Source: Streptomyces aureus (GTDB taxonomy: Bacteria > Actinomycetota > Actinomycetes > Streptomycetales > Streptomycetaceae). Taken from it: 64,000 nt of DNA. The DNA lies in NCBI RefSeq assembly GCF_000725495.1, contig NZ_JNZD01000009.1, positions 175,889 through 239,888 on the forward strand. Reading direction: 5' to 3'. The notes under the pieces were generated by a model. The model had not been told where the DNA came from, did not search any database, and saw only the letters and a list, made by a program, of their open reading frames with translations. A program made the position numbers and the translations under genes. Below are positions 53,146 to 60,706 of the stretch, one piece after another (position 1 is the stretch's first letter; every line of letters starts with the position of its first letter).

Positions 53146-53186
53146 AGTGGCTAATGCCACTATCCAGTAAGTGGCTAAGGCCACTT
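53146..53186. promoter_or_regulatory. Two palindromic GntR operators
   Basis: AGTGGCTAATGCCACT (53146-53161) and AAGTGGCTAAGGCCACTT (53169-53186) share a GTGGC-N4-GCCAC core at 23-base spacing. TTGACC directly overlaps the second site, so binding would block the promoter of the small gene at 53207. Confidence 0.75.
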
Positions 53187-53206
53187 GACCGGAAGGGGGC
53201 ACGGGC

Positions 53207-53389
53207 GTGAGTCGGGAGTGCGGGGAGTTACGGCAGGGCTCGCCGGGAGCGGTCTGCCGTGGATGCCGGGGGCGAGGGTGGAAGCACGTCGGCTCCCGCT
53301 CCTCCCTGGCGCTCTCCGCTGCTGCTGCTCGCGTCCGTGCCACGTCCAAGCGGCGCTGTCTCGACTGTGACGGCACCGGTAGGGAGTAG
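53207..53389 (+). CDS. Small CxxCxGxG zinc-finger-like protein
   Basis: A 60-residue protein with two DnaJ-like zinc-binding motifs, CRGCRGRG near residues 18-25 and CLDCDGTG at the C-terminus. GTG 53207 follows GGAAGGGGG. Its stop overlaps a GTG codon of the next gene. It probably binds Zn and acts as a small regulatory or chaperone-like protein in the AICE; exact role unknown. Confidence 0.65.
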   Translation: MSRECGELRQGSPGAVCRGCRGRGWKHVGSRSSLALSAAAARVRATSKRRCLDCDGTGRE

Positions 53390-53397
53390 TGGCGCTC

Positions 53398-53917
53398 ATG
53401 GCGGATGCGAGTGAAGAGTCCGAAGCCGCGGTTGCCGGACCGAAGCCGATCGGGGGTATGACCCTCTATCCCGTGCCCGAGTCCGTGGCGCGGGCCAGGC
53501 GGTGGTTCCGGAAGTTCACCGCCCCGTACAACTATGACCCTCTATCCCGTGCCCGAGTCCGTGGCGCGGGCCAGGCGGTGGTTCCGGAAGTTCACCGCCC
53601 CGTACAACCTGGCCTGTCCGATCGACGACTGCGTGCTGATGCTCTCCGAGCTGGTGACGAACGCGATCCTGTACGGGGAATCCGAAGAACCGTGGCGGGT
53701 TCGGGTCGAGTGGTCGCGCCTGGGGGAGTCCTTGCGGGTCGACGTCCACAACCCGGGCTTCCCGGCGGATGTCCGGCTCCACAGTCCCAGCGCCAATGAC
53801 GCGCACGGTCGTGGGCTCTGCCTGGTGAACGCGCTGGCGGACTCCTGGGCGGCCGGCCCCAGCCGCTTCGGTGGGACCGTCGTGTGGTTTCAGATCGACG
53901 ACGCCTGGAAGTCGTGA
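53398..53917 (+). pseudogene. HATPase-domain (anti-sigma-like) protein broken by a 76-bp tandem duplication
   Basis: The ancestral product would be an RsbW-like ATP-binding protein (SELVTNAILYGES as N-box, then NDAHGRGLCLVNALAD). ATG 53398 starts in frame, but a 76-base tandem duplication (53457-53532 and 53533-53608) shifts the frame. The intact domain can now be read only from the ATG in the second copy (53534-53917, 127 residues), which has no clear ribosome site. Whether this is a mutation or an assembly artefact cannot be told from the window. Confidence 0.75.
53457..53608 (+). repeat. 76-bp perfect tandem duplication
   Basis: Two identical 76-base copies in direct contact encode the MTLYPVPESVARARRWFRK segment twice. 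The unit length is not divisible by three, so it frameshifts the gene. Confidence 0.9.
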
Positions 53918-53983
53918 AGTTGATCCTGGCCAATGGCGCCTGCGTGTCTGCGGGTGTTCAGTGCCCACTTACGTGAGTAGGCT

Positions 53984-54002
53984 GGTTGACAGGTTGACTT
54001 GG
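53984..54002. promoter_or_regulatory. Operator of the KorSA-like repressor gene
   Basis: GGTTGACAGGTTGACTTGG contains the complement of AAGTCAACCTGTCA, also found at 55609-55622. A TTGACA -35-like hexamer lies inside it. It sits 23 bases upstream of the GntR start, suggesting autoregulation. Confidence 0.7.
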
Positions 54003-54024
54003 CGGATTCTCACTAGGCGGGGCT

Positions 54025-54753
54025 ATGGCGTACGAGGTGGCTGCACCCAAGTATGTGCGGCTGGCGCAGACGCTCCAAGGGCGTATCGAGGACGGTACCT
54101 ACCCGCCGGGGAGCCGGGTCCCGAGTGAAAATCAGCTGGTCCAAGCCTTCGGAATGTCGCGGCCCACTGTCGTTCGCGCGCTGGAACTGCTGAAACGGGA
54201 TGGCTGGCTTGAGTCCCGGCAAGGGTTCGGCACCATCGTCCGCGGACGGCCGGAAGTCGTCGAGCAGAAGGAACGACGGGGGCGTGACGCGCTGGAGCGC
54301 GACGAATCCTCGGTTCAAGGTCGTCTGGTCCAGGTCGAGCAGGTTCCTGTGCCGCCTAGGGTTGCTTCCCTCCTCGGCGTGCCCAAGAAGACAACGGTCC
54401 TGCTTCGGCGCCTCTTGGTGGTGCAGGACGGTGAGCCGGTCGAGCTCTCTTCGTCCTACTTCCCGGTCGACTTGGTCCAAGGGACCGAACTCTCTGTCTC
54501 GTCTCCACTGCGAGAGGGGCAGCGCGCACACCTGGAAGCACATAGGAAGGTGCGCTTTGATCACGTAACCGAACGTGTCTCGGCTCGACTGCCAAGCCGG
54601 GAAGAAGCTGATCTCTTGGGGATGCCCCAAGGCGAGCCGGTGCTGAGCGTCTTGGTCATCGCGTGTGATGTTGCCGGGCAAACCTTGCAGGTCACCGATG
54701 TTCTCCTGCCGGCGGATCGGCAGGAACTCGAAGACACTTATCGGCTTGGCTGA
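54025..54753 (+). CDS. GntR/UTRA-family repressor, KorSA-like (second)
   Basis: A 242-residue GntR regulator. The winged helix-turn-helix (PGSRVPSENQLVQAFGMSRPTVVRALELL, about residues 29-57) is followed by a UTRA domain. It occupies the place of KorSA of pSAM2, which silences the transfer and replication genes. The same AAGTCAACCTGTCA element stands before its own gene and before the SCO3933-type gene that opens the transfer operon, supporting this role. It is paralogous in layout to the GntR protein at 52367 but with different operators. Confidence 0.9.
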   Translation: MAYEVAAPKYVRLAQTLQGRIEDGTYPPGSRVPSENQLVQAFGMSRPTVVRALELLKRDGWLESRQGFGTIVRGRPEVVEQKERRGRDALERDESSVQGRLVQVEQVPVPPRVASLLGVPKKTTVLLRRLLVVQDGEPVELSSSYFPVDLVQGTELSVSSPLREGQRAHLEAHRKVRFDHVTERVSARLPSREEADLLGMPQGEPVLSVLVIACDVAGQTLQVTDVLLPADRQELEDTYRLG

Positions 54754-54836
54754 GTTGGACTCGGCCCTCTCTTTCGGATCACTCGCATGAGGGCATAGTC
54801 CGACGAGGCCTCGGACCCAGCCACAGGGACCTGATC

Positions 54837-55439
54837 GTGTCAGAACGACTGCCTGAAAGCAGCAATGTCCGTGCCCACTGTGCCTCCGTCTTCGACCTCG
54901 ACGCCAGGCTGCCGGAGATGGTGTTCCGGACGAATCGGGGCGACACGTTGTTCTGTGAGTTCGATGCCCTTCTCACCCCGGACTTGTGGCCTGCGCTGTG
55001 TGCGATGGCTCAGTGGCATGGAGATCGACACGTCGAACTGCTCGTCCTCGAAGCCGGTGACGGCACGGCCCTCATGCCCGCATTGTCACTTTCGGTGGAG
55101 GCCAGTGGGGACGACTACTGGGACGCGGTCGGTTTCGCGCCAGATGGCGATGCCCTTGACTCGATCACCATCATGGCGAAGGTCGTTGCCGTAACGGGCC
55201 CCTCGGGTATGTGGGGGTGCTGGGGCGAGCGCGACCCGGAGGTGGCGGTCTTTCAAGGCTTCCCGAACGCATCTGCCCGCGACGCCTGGTGTGCGGCGTT
55301 CGGCCCGTTCTTGGGGGTCGACGAGGCGTTGGAGTCGTACCTCTCCCTGGCGTTCCGAGGGGCTGTTCCGGACTGGTACGCAGCAGCCATGATCACCCAC
55401 TATCGCGATGAGGCTGAGGGATTTGAGTCCTCGGCGTGA
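54837..55439 (+). CDS. Hypothetical protein of the AICE
   Basis: A 200-residue acidic cytoplasmic protein, starting GTG 54837. It has no signal peptide or membrane segment and no family that I recognise; it is Trp/Asp-rich (DDYWDAVGFAPDG, GMWGCWGERDPEVAVF). It lies between the KorSA-like repressor and the transfer operon. It might be an AICE-specific accessory or immunity-type protein; nothing in the sequence settles this. Confidence 0.6.
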   Translation: MSERLPESSNVRAHCASVFDLDARLPEMVFRTNRGDTLFCEFDALLTPDLWPALCAMAQWHGDRHVELLVLEAGDGTALMPALSLSVEASGDDYWDAVGFAPDGDALDSITIMAKVVAVTGPSGMWGCWGERDPEVAVFQGFPNASARDAWCAAFGPFLGVDEALESYLSLAFRGAVPDWYAAAMITHYRDEAEGFESSA

Positions 55440-55574
55440 GTCGCTTCATCGATGGCGGGGCGGCTGGATGTTGAACGCCACAGGGCTTGGCTCGGATCCC
55501 GAAAAATGACGGAGCCAGCGCTGAGCAGGTGCGTCTCAGAAACCTCAACTGGGTCGACAGTAAAGCCACTTGAC

Positions 55575-55627
55575 AAGTCAACCTGGCTTCCTTAACTTCA
55601 AACTTGCTAAGTCAACCTGTCAGGTTG
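55575..55627. promoter_or_regulatory. KorSA-like operators before the transfer operon
   Basis: A full site AAGTCAACCTGTCA (55609-55622) continues into the inverted repeat CAACCTGTCAGGTTG (55613-55627). A partial site, AAGTCAACCTGG, lies at 55575-55586. They precede the gene at 55658 by about 30-80 bases. Confidence 0.75.
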
Positions 55628-55657
55628 TCTGGCGGGTGTCTACGAAGGAGAAGTTCT

Positions 55658-56008
55658 GTGCGTGCAATCCGAGTTGAGACCTCGTCCGCGACGATCCTGC
55701 TGACCGAGGCCCCCGAGCCGAAGGTCAAGGACCGGCAGACGGGCGAGATCGCCAAGGACGCGGTCAGTGGGGAGGCGCTGATGAAGGTCGGCGTCGTCTA
55801 CATCGACGAAGGGGAGTCGTCGCTCATCGCGGTGACCGTCCCGGAGAGCGGGATCACGGACGGTCTGGCCGTCGGCGCCCCGGTCTCCCTGCCCGGTCTC
55901 GTCGCTCGTCCCTGGGAGAGCGTCTTCAGCGGGCAGGCCCGCCACGGCATCGCCTACCGGGCGGCCGCTGTCGTGCCGGGTGATTTCCCCGCCGGACAGG
56001 AGAACTGA
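55658..56008 (+). CDS. SCO3933-family AICE regulatory protein
   Basis: A 116-residue protein of the family annotated SCO3933-like in Streptomyces elements, with RAIRVETSSATILLTEAPEPKVKDRQTGEIAKDA near the N-terminus. GTG 55658 follows GAAGGAG by seven bases. It is the first gene of the transfer-replication operon and precedes the Tra translocase by four bases. Its predicted role is regulatory or in DNA processing; not demonstrated from the sequence. Confidence 0.85.
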   Translation: MRAIRVETSSATILLTEAPEPKVKDRQTGEIAKDAVSGEALMKVGVVYIDEGESSLIAVTVPESGITDGLAVGAPVSLPGLVARPWESVFSGQARHGIAYRAAAVVPGDFPAGQEN

Positions 56009-56012
56009 TCTC

Positions 56013-57386
56013 GTGTCCGAGCTGATGACCCTGGCCGAGCTGGGTGGCCCTCTCGCCTTGATAGGCGGGGCGGTCTACGCCCGGAAGGCGCATCCGGCGG
56101 TCTACTGGGCCACGGTCGGGCTGCCCGCGTCGGTGGTCCGGCTGGTCGGCTCGTACAGCTCGACCATGGATGCATGCGGGCTGACGGTTCAACCGTCCCG
56201 TCTGCGGGCCCTGGCGGTGCGGGCCACGACCCGCCGTGAGGTTCGGCCGGTGCCGCCGCACCGAGGGCTGATCCGTCCCACCTCTACGGGGCTACGGGTC
56301 CGGCTTCGGCTCGCTCCCGGCCAGGAGCCGGCGGACGTGGCTGCCTCGTGTGAGCGGCTCCGGCACGCCTGGGGCGTTCATGCGGTCCACGTTCGCGAGA
56401 TCAAGCCGGGCGTGGTCGAGCTGCGGTTGGTCGGGTTCGATCTGCTGCGCACGGTGAAGATGCCTCGCAGCGCGGGGCACGACCTCCTCGCCGTGCCGGT
56501 GGCTCTGCGGGAGGACGCAACCGTGTTCGTCCGCGACTACCGGGCAGTCCCGCACGAACTCGTCCTCGGTGCCACCCTGTCGGGGAAGTCGATGTTCCTC
56601 CGCAATCTGCTGACGGGGCTGGCCGCTCAACCGGTCGCCCTGGTCGGCATCGACTGCAAGCGAGGGGTCGAACTGGCACCCTTCGCTCCGCGGCTGTCGG
56701 CGTTGGCCACCGACTCTGATGAAGCCGCCGAGCTGCTGCCCGTCCTTGTCCAGGAAATGGAGGACCGCTACGACCTGATCAAGGCACGCCAGGGCATCGC
56801 GCCCGGCACGCCCGACGAGGAGATCACCTCTGACGTGTGGGGCATGCCGGACGACGAACGGCCGCCGCCCATCGTGCTGTTCGTCGACGAGGTGGCCGAA
56901 CTCTTCCTCGTGGCAAGCCGCAAGGACGAGGAACGACGCGACGAGATGGTGACCCAGCTGATCCGACTCGCCCAGCTCGGGCGGGCCGCGGGTATCTACC
57001 TGGAGATCTGCGGCCAGCGTTTCGGTGCGGAGCTGGGTAAGGGCGCCACCATGCTCCGCGCTCAACTCACCAGACGCGTCTGTCACCGCGTCAACGACGA
57101 GGCCTCGGCCAAGATGGCCCTTGGCGACATCGCCCCCGAAGCGGTGGGCGTCGCTGCCACCATTCCCGCTGAACGTCCGGGCCTGGCTGTGTCCGGCGAT
57201 ACGTCCGGCGGCTGGGGACGCATGCGCACCCCGTATCTGTCCCTCGGCGACGCTGCGGCCATCTGCCGCGAGACTGCCGAACTCGCCCCCGACGTACCGG
57301 TTCTGAAGCTGTTCCGGCCGCACGTCCCGGCTTTGCCCGCGGACACCCCGACCAGTGTGACCAAGCCGCACCCGGCGACCGGCTGA
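56013..57386 (+). CDS. traSA: FtsK/SpoIIIE-type conjugative DNA translocase (Tra)
   Basis: A 457-residue septal DNA translocator for double-stranded conjugation between mycelia. An N-terminal hydrophobic stretch (about 10-45) is followed by an FtsK-like motor: Walker A GATLSGKSMF (186-195) and Walker B IVLFVDEVAEL, then QLIRLAQLGRAAGIYLEICGQR. The C-terminal part probably binds clt-type repeats on the element DNA. GTG 56013 has a GGAG site ten bases upstream. Its position directly before spread genes and RepSA is the normal pSAM2-type order. Confidence 0.93.
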   Translation: MSELMTLAELGGPLALIGGAVYARKAHPAVYWATVGLPASVVRLVGSYSSTMDACGLTVQPSRLRALAVRATTRREVRPVPPHRGLIRPTSTGLRVRLRLAPGQEPADVAASCERLRHAWGVHAVHVREIKPGVVELRLVGFDLLRTVKMPRSAGHDLLAVPVALREDATVFVRDYRAVPHELVLGATLSGKSMFLRNLLTGLAAQPVALVGIDCKRGVELAPFAPRLSALATDSDEAAELLPVLVQEMEDRYDLIKARQGIAPGTPDEEITSDVWGMPDDERPPPIVLFVDEVAELFLVASRKDEERRDEMVTQLIRLAQLGRAAGIYLEICGQRFGAELGKGATMLRAQLTRRVCHRVNDEASAKMALGDIAPEAVGVAATIPAERPGLAVSGDTSGGWGRMRTPYLSLGDAAAICRETAELAPDVPVLKLFRPHVPALPADTPTSVTKPHPATG

Positions 57387-57440
57387 CCCACCAACCCACC
57401 GGCCGGCGCGACCGTCTCGCGCCAAGTCCCTACCCCCGCC

Positions 57441-58145
57441 ATGCCCGAAACCGAACGAGAGGACGTGATCAGCGTGGCCGAGCGCTCCGTACCGCGTGCC
57501 CTTCCGGTCCGCGTGGACGCCGTACTGGTTCAAGCGGTGATCGCTGCCGCGCTGTCCTTCGCACACCTTCATGATCTGGCCGTCGCGGCGGGACAGGACG
57601 GCTGGAAGGCGTGGGCCTATCCGATCAGCGTCGATCTGCTGTTGGTGGCGGCCTGGAGGCGGCTGAGGTCGGTGGAGTCCAAAGCGGCCGGGTGGTGCTG
57701 GTTCCTGGTCGCGCTCACCGCCAGTCTCGGTGCCAACGTCGCGACGGCCGGGCTCCTGGACCTCCACCACGTTCCTGCCTCGCTCCGCATCGTCGTGGCC
57801 GGTTGGCCGGCGGTCGCCTTCCTCGGCGGAACGCTCCTTGCTCACGGACCCGCGGATCAGGCCCCGGACCCGCGTGAGCAGAACGACGAGCTGACGAACG
57901 AAGTGGCGCAACAGGGATCACTCCCCGCGCCTGCGGCTGCGTCCCGGCCCGCAGCCCCTGCTTCGCATCCCGCGCTTGCCGTGCCACCCCCAGATCGACT
58001 TCCGACCGCCCTCGTCGACCACGCCCGAAAGGTGGCTGCCGAGCACCGAACCCGAACTGGCGCGCCCATCGACACCGACACCCTGCGAGCCCGCCTTGGT
58101 GTGCCGGGCCCGCTCGCCGAAGCCATCGCCGCCCAACTCACCTGA
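57441..58145 (+). CDS. DUF2637 spread-type membrane protein
   Basis: A 234-residue DUF2637 protein with four hydrophobic segments (VDAVLVQAVIAAALSFAH, AYPISVDLLLVAAW, GWCWFLVALTASLGANVATAGL, VAFLGGTLLA). A Pro/Ala-rich linker and a C-terminal helical domain follow. Such proteins (SpdB-like) help plasmid DNA spread within recipient mycelium. The first ATG has no ribosome site; GTG 57474 preceded by GAGAGGA is a good alternative start. Confidence 0.85.
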   Translation: MPETEREDVISVAERSVPRALPVRVDAVLVQAVIAAALSFAHLHDLAVAAGQDGWKAWAYPISVDLLLVAAWRRLRSVESKAAGWCWFLVALTASLGANVATAGLLDLHHVPASLRIVVAGWPAVAFLGGTLLAHGPADQAPDPREQNDELTNEVAQQGSLPAPAAASRPAAPASHPALAVPPPDRLPTALVDHARKVAAEHRTRTGAPIDTDTLRARLGVPGPLAEAIAAQLT

Positions 58146-58165
58146 CCCCAGGAGACCTTCCGCCC

Positions 58166-58555
58166 ATGCGCCCGTCCACGCTCCGCGCCCTCAACCGGGC
58201 CGCCGAGCTGACCCGTCAGAACCGCCTCACCGAAGCAATGCTCATCGCCGAACCCGTGATCCTCGTCGCCGACGACATCGAGGGCGCGGAGATCCGGCGG
58301 TGGCTGCTCGACCACGTCGCCGACCTCGCCGGCGAGAACCACGAGACCGAAGGAGCTCCCCTGATGCCCGCCAACCCCCGCTTCCGCCGGGTCGTCCGCA
58401 TCGGCCCTGTCCAGGTCGCCACGTACTACGACGGCCGGGGCCGCGAGAAGCACGCTGCCGCCTGCACGGCACCTCGCTGCGGATTCTCGACCGACTACGA
58501 CAGTCGCGCCGCCGCCGAGCTGGCGGCCCGTACCCACCGCTGCTCGGGCCGCTAG
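58166..58555 (+). CDS. Mobile element transfer protein with N-terminal extension
   Basis: The C-terminal 63 residues (PANPRFRRVVRIGPVQVATYYD, then CGFSTDYDSRAAAELAARTH) match the small 'mobile element transfer protein' of AICEs. An internal ATG at 58364, eight bases after GAAGGAG, would give just that product. The frame is open without a stop from ATG 58166, adding a 66-residue helical domain (STLRALNRAAELTRQNRLTEAM) that is usually a separate small gene. So this is either two products from nested starts or a fusion. Confidence 0.75.
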   Translation: MRPSTLRALNRAAELTRQNRLTEAMLIAEPVILVADDIEGAEIRRWLLDHVADLAGENHETEGAPLMPANPRFRRVVRIGPVQVATYYDGRGREKHAAACTAPRCGFSTDYDSRAAAELAARTHRCSGR

Positions 58556-58564
58556 GAGACCGCC

Positions 58565-58759
58565 GTGACCCTCAGCCTGCCTCTCGTCTTCGTCCTCGGC
58601 GCCATCACCTGGGCCGCGATCAAGTTCCTCGGCGTCCGGATGTGGGTGGCCGTCGTGATCGCCCTCTTCGGCTTCCTGCTCTCTCAGACCTTCCTCGCCC
58701 CGGCCATCGAGTCCGGCACCCGCTCCGGGGTCGGCGTCGTCGACGGCACCCATCGCTGA
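58565..58759 (+). CDS. Small AICE membrane protein
   Basis: A 64-residue protein with two hydrophobic segments (LVFVLGAITWAAIKFLG and WVAVVIALFGFLLSQTFL). GTG 58565 follows AGGAGACC. It sits between the transfer protein and SpdD genes, where such small spread proteins are normal. The exact function is unknown. Confidence 0.75.
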   Translation: MTLSLPLVFVLGAITWAAIKFLGVRMWVAVVIALFGFLLSQTFLAPAIESGTRSGVGVVDGTHR

Positions 58760-58772
58760 AGGGAGAAACCCC

Positions 58773-59072
58773 ATGCTGTTCCACCCGAAGATGCCCGACG
58801 CCGCTCCGGTACCGATCGCACAGACCCTGGCTCGACCGGCCGAGCACCACCACGCCCCGGTGACCACCTGCTCCTGTGCTCACGCCCCGATGGCGTCCGC
58901 CGGCCGTCCGGTCGCGCCCCTCATCGGCCGCGGGGCGAGCGCCGTTGCCGCGGTCCTCGTCATCGGCGTCGTGCTGACCGCACTCCTGGCCACGGTCGCC
59001 ATCACGGCTGTCTCCGTCTCCATCGCGGCCCTGGTGCTGCGCTCCCTGCTCAACAGCGCTCACAAGCGCTGA
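58773..59072 (+). CDS. SpdD-like spread protein
   Basis: A 99-residue protein. The N-terminal region has histidines and cysteines (EHHHAPVTTCSCAHAPM), and a C-terminal membrane hairpin follows (AVAAVLVIGVVLTALLATVAITAVSVSIAALVL). It belongs to the SpdD-type small proteins that aid intramycelial spread. The ATG has a GGGAGAAA site upstream. It is followed by RepSA within the same operon; the gap 59073-59162 contains only the ribosome site discussed there. Confidence 0.8.
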   Translation: MLFHPKMPDAAPVPIAQTLARPAEHHHAPVTTCSCAHAPMASAGRPVAPLIGRGASAVAAVLVIGVVLTALLATVAITAVSVSIAALVLRSLLNSAHKR

Positions 59073-59225
59073 CCCGCCTGCCGGGGCGGTCTCGATACCG
59101 CCAAGCATCCCGCCGCCCCGGCAGGCGCGGACCTTCCGACCGAAACCGAAAGGACAGTTCCCATTACTACCGGACGCGTTCCGCCCCCAGTCAAAGAACT
59201 GGGCGCGCTCGTCTCCCTGGGCGGC

Positions 59226-60515
59226 ATGCCCACCCTCGTCAAACAGCTCCGAGGCATCGGCGGTTGTACACAGCCTGTGCGCTTGGACGGCCACCGTGTC
59301 GAGCACGCGGTCGACACACGTACCGGCGAGATCGGCCGCGTTCTCCACCGCCTCGACTCGGCCTCACTCCCGGCAGGCAACCTCCTCGTACGCTGCAACA
59401 ATCGCCGCGCGACCCGCTGCCCGGCCTGTGCGGAGACCTACCGCCGGGACACCTTCCACCTGATCACCGCCGGACTGCGGGGCGGCAAAGGCACTCCCGA
59501 CACCGTCACCCGCCACCCGAAGGTGTTCGCCACCTTCACCGCCCCTGGCTTCGGCCCCGTCCACAACCGGCCCACAGACCGCCGCGGCACCGTCCGCGCC
59601 TGCCGCTGCGGTCTCCTGCACGACACCGACGACGAATCACTCGGTACGCCCCTGGACCCGGCGACGTACGACTACGAGGGCGCCGTCCTATGGAACGCGC
59701 ACGCCGGAATGCTCTGGCGGCGCTTCTCCATCTACCTCCGCCGGGAGATAGCCAAGCGGGCCGGCCTCACCCAGCGGGACTTAGCTGACTTCGCCCGGGT
59801 CTCCTTCGCCAAAGTCGCCGAGTACCAGAAGCGCGGTGCGGTCCACTTCCACGCCGTCATCCGCATCGACGGGCCTGAGGGCGGCGACACCCCGCCTCCC
59901 ACCTGGGCTACTGCCGATCTGCTCACCGACGCGATTGGCGCCGCTGCTGCTCATTCCCGTGTTGATGGCCCCGTCGTCGACGGACGCCCGCACATGTTCA
60001 CCTTCGGCAAGCAGATCGACGTGCGTGCGATTCGCTCCGCCGACTTCGACGGTGGCCAGGAGTTGACCGAGCGGGCCGTGGCCTCGTACATCGCCAAGTA
60101 CGCCACCAAGGGCGCCGAGACCGCGACGGGAGCTCTCGACCGGCCGCTGAAGTTCCTCGCCGAACTCGCCCAGCTCGACATCAGCGACCACGCGCGCCGG
60201 CTGATCCGAACGGCCTGGACGCTCGGGGCCCGCAAGGAGTTAGAAGGTCTCCGGCTCCGTGCCTGGGCTCACATGCTCGGCTTCCGCGGCCACTTCTCCA
60301 CCAAGTCCCGCCGCTACTCCACCACCCTCGGCGCCTTCCGCGACGCTCGCGCCGAGTGGCGCCGCGCCCAAGCCGCAGTGATCACCGAGGACGAGCCGGA
60401 CACGACTCTCGTTCTTTCGCACTGGGTCTTTGCCGGAATCGGTCTGTCCTCCGCCGAAGCCTGGCTCGCCGCATCCCTCGAACCCGCCCTCGGTACGGAA
60501 GGAGAACCGACGTGA
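59226..60515 (+). CDS. repSA: RepSA-type replication initiator
   Basis: A rolling-circle replication initiator of about 430 residues. Zinc-finger-like cysteines (CNNRRATRCPAC) are followed by the Rep motifs with KVAEYQKRGAVHFHAVIRIDG (metal-binding His) and VASYIAKYATKGAE (catalytic tyrosines). It nicks the origin of the excised AICE. ATG 59226 has no ribosome site. The frame is open upstream, and an ATT codon at 59163 stands eight bases after AAAGGA, giving 21 extra conserved-looking residues (TTGRVPPPVKELGALVSLGG). The true start may therefore be ATT. Confidence 0.9.
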   Translation: MPTLVKQLRGIGGCTQPVRLDGHRVEHAVDTRTGEIGRVLHRLDSASLPAGNLLVRCNNRRATRCPACAETYRRDTFHLITAGLRGGKGTPDTVTRHPKVFATFTAPGFGPVHNRPTDRRGTVRACRCGLLHDTDDESLGTPLDPATYDYEGAVLWNAHAGMLWRRFSIYLRREIAKRAGLTQRDLADFARVSFAKVAEYQKRGAVHFHAVIRIDGPEGGDTPPPTWATADLLTDAIGAAAAHSRVDGPVVDGRPHMFTFGKQIDVRAIRSADFDGGQELTERAVASYIAKYATKGAETATGALDRPLKFLAELAQLDISDHARRLIRTAWTLGARKELEGLRLRAWAHMLGFRGHFSTKSRRYSTTLGAFRDARAEWRRAQAAVITEDEPDTTLVLSHWVFAGIGLSSAEAWLAASLEPALGTEGEPT

Positions 60516-60706
60516 ACCCGCAGCGCGATGAGCTGATGACCGTGCGCCAGGTCCTGAACGAGCTGGGCGGGGTCTCCCGCCGGACGTTCTACCGCTGGCG
60601 TGAGATGGGGCATGGGCCAGCTGCGTTCAAGCTGCCCAACGGGGAGCTCCGGGTGTGGCGGAGTGACTTCTCCACGTGGCTGCGAGAGCTGGAGGCCGCG
60701 GCGTGA
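60512..60706 (+). CDS. xis: Excisionase (Xis)
   Basis: A 64-residue MerR-like/helix-turn-helix protein (LMTVRQVLNELGGVSRRTFYRW, then LPNGELRVWRSDFSTWL), typical of AICE excisionases that direct Int to excise. GTG 60512 overlaps the RepSA stop and follows GGAAGGAG. The stop overlaps the integrase start by four bases, so Rep-Xis-Int form a coupled operon. Confidence 0.9.
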   Translation: MNPQRDELMTVRQVLNELGGVSRRTFYRWREMGHGPAAFKLPNGELRVWRSDFSTWLRELEAAA

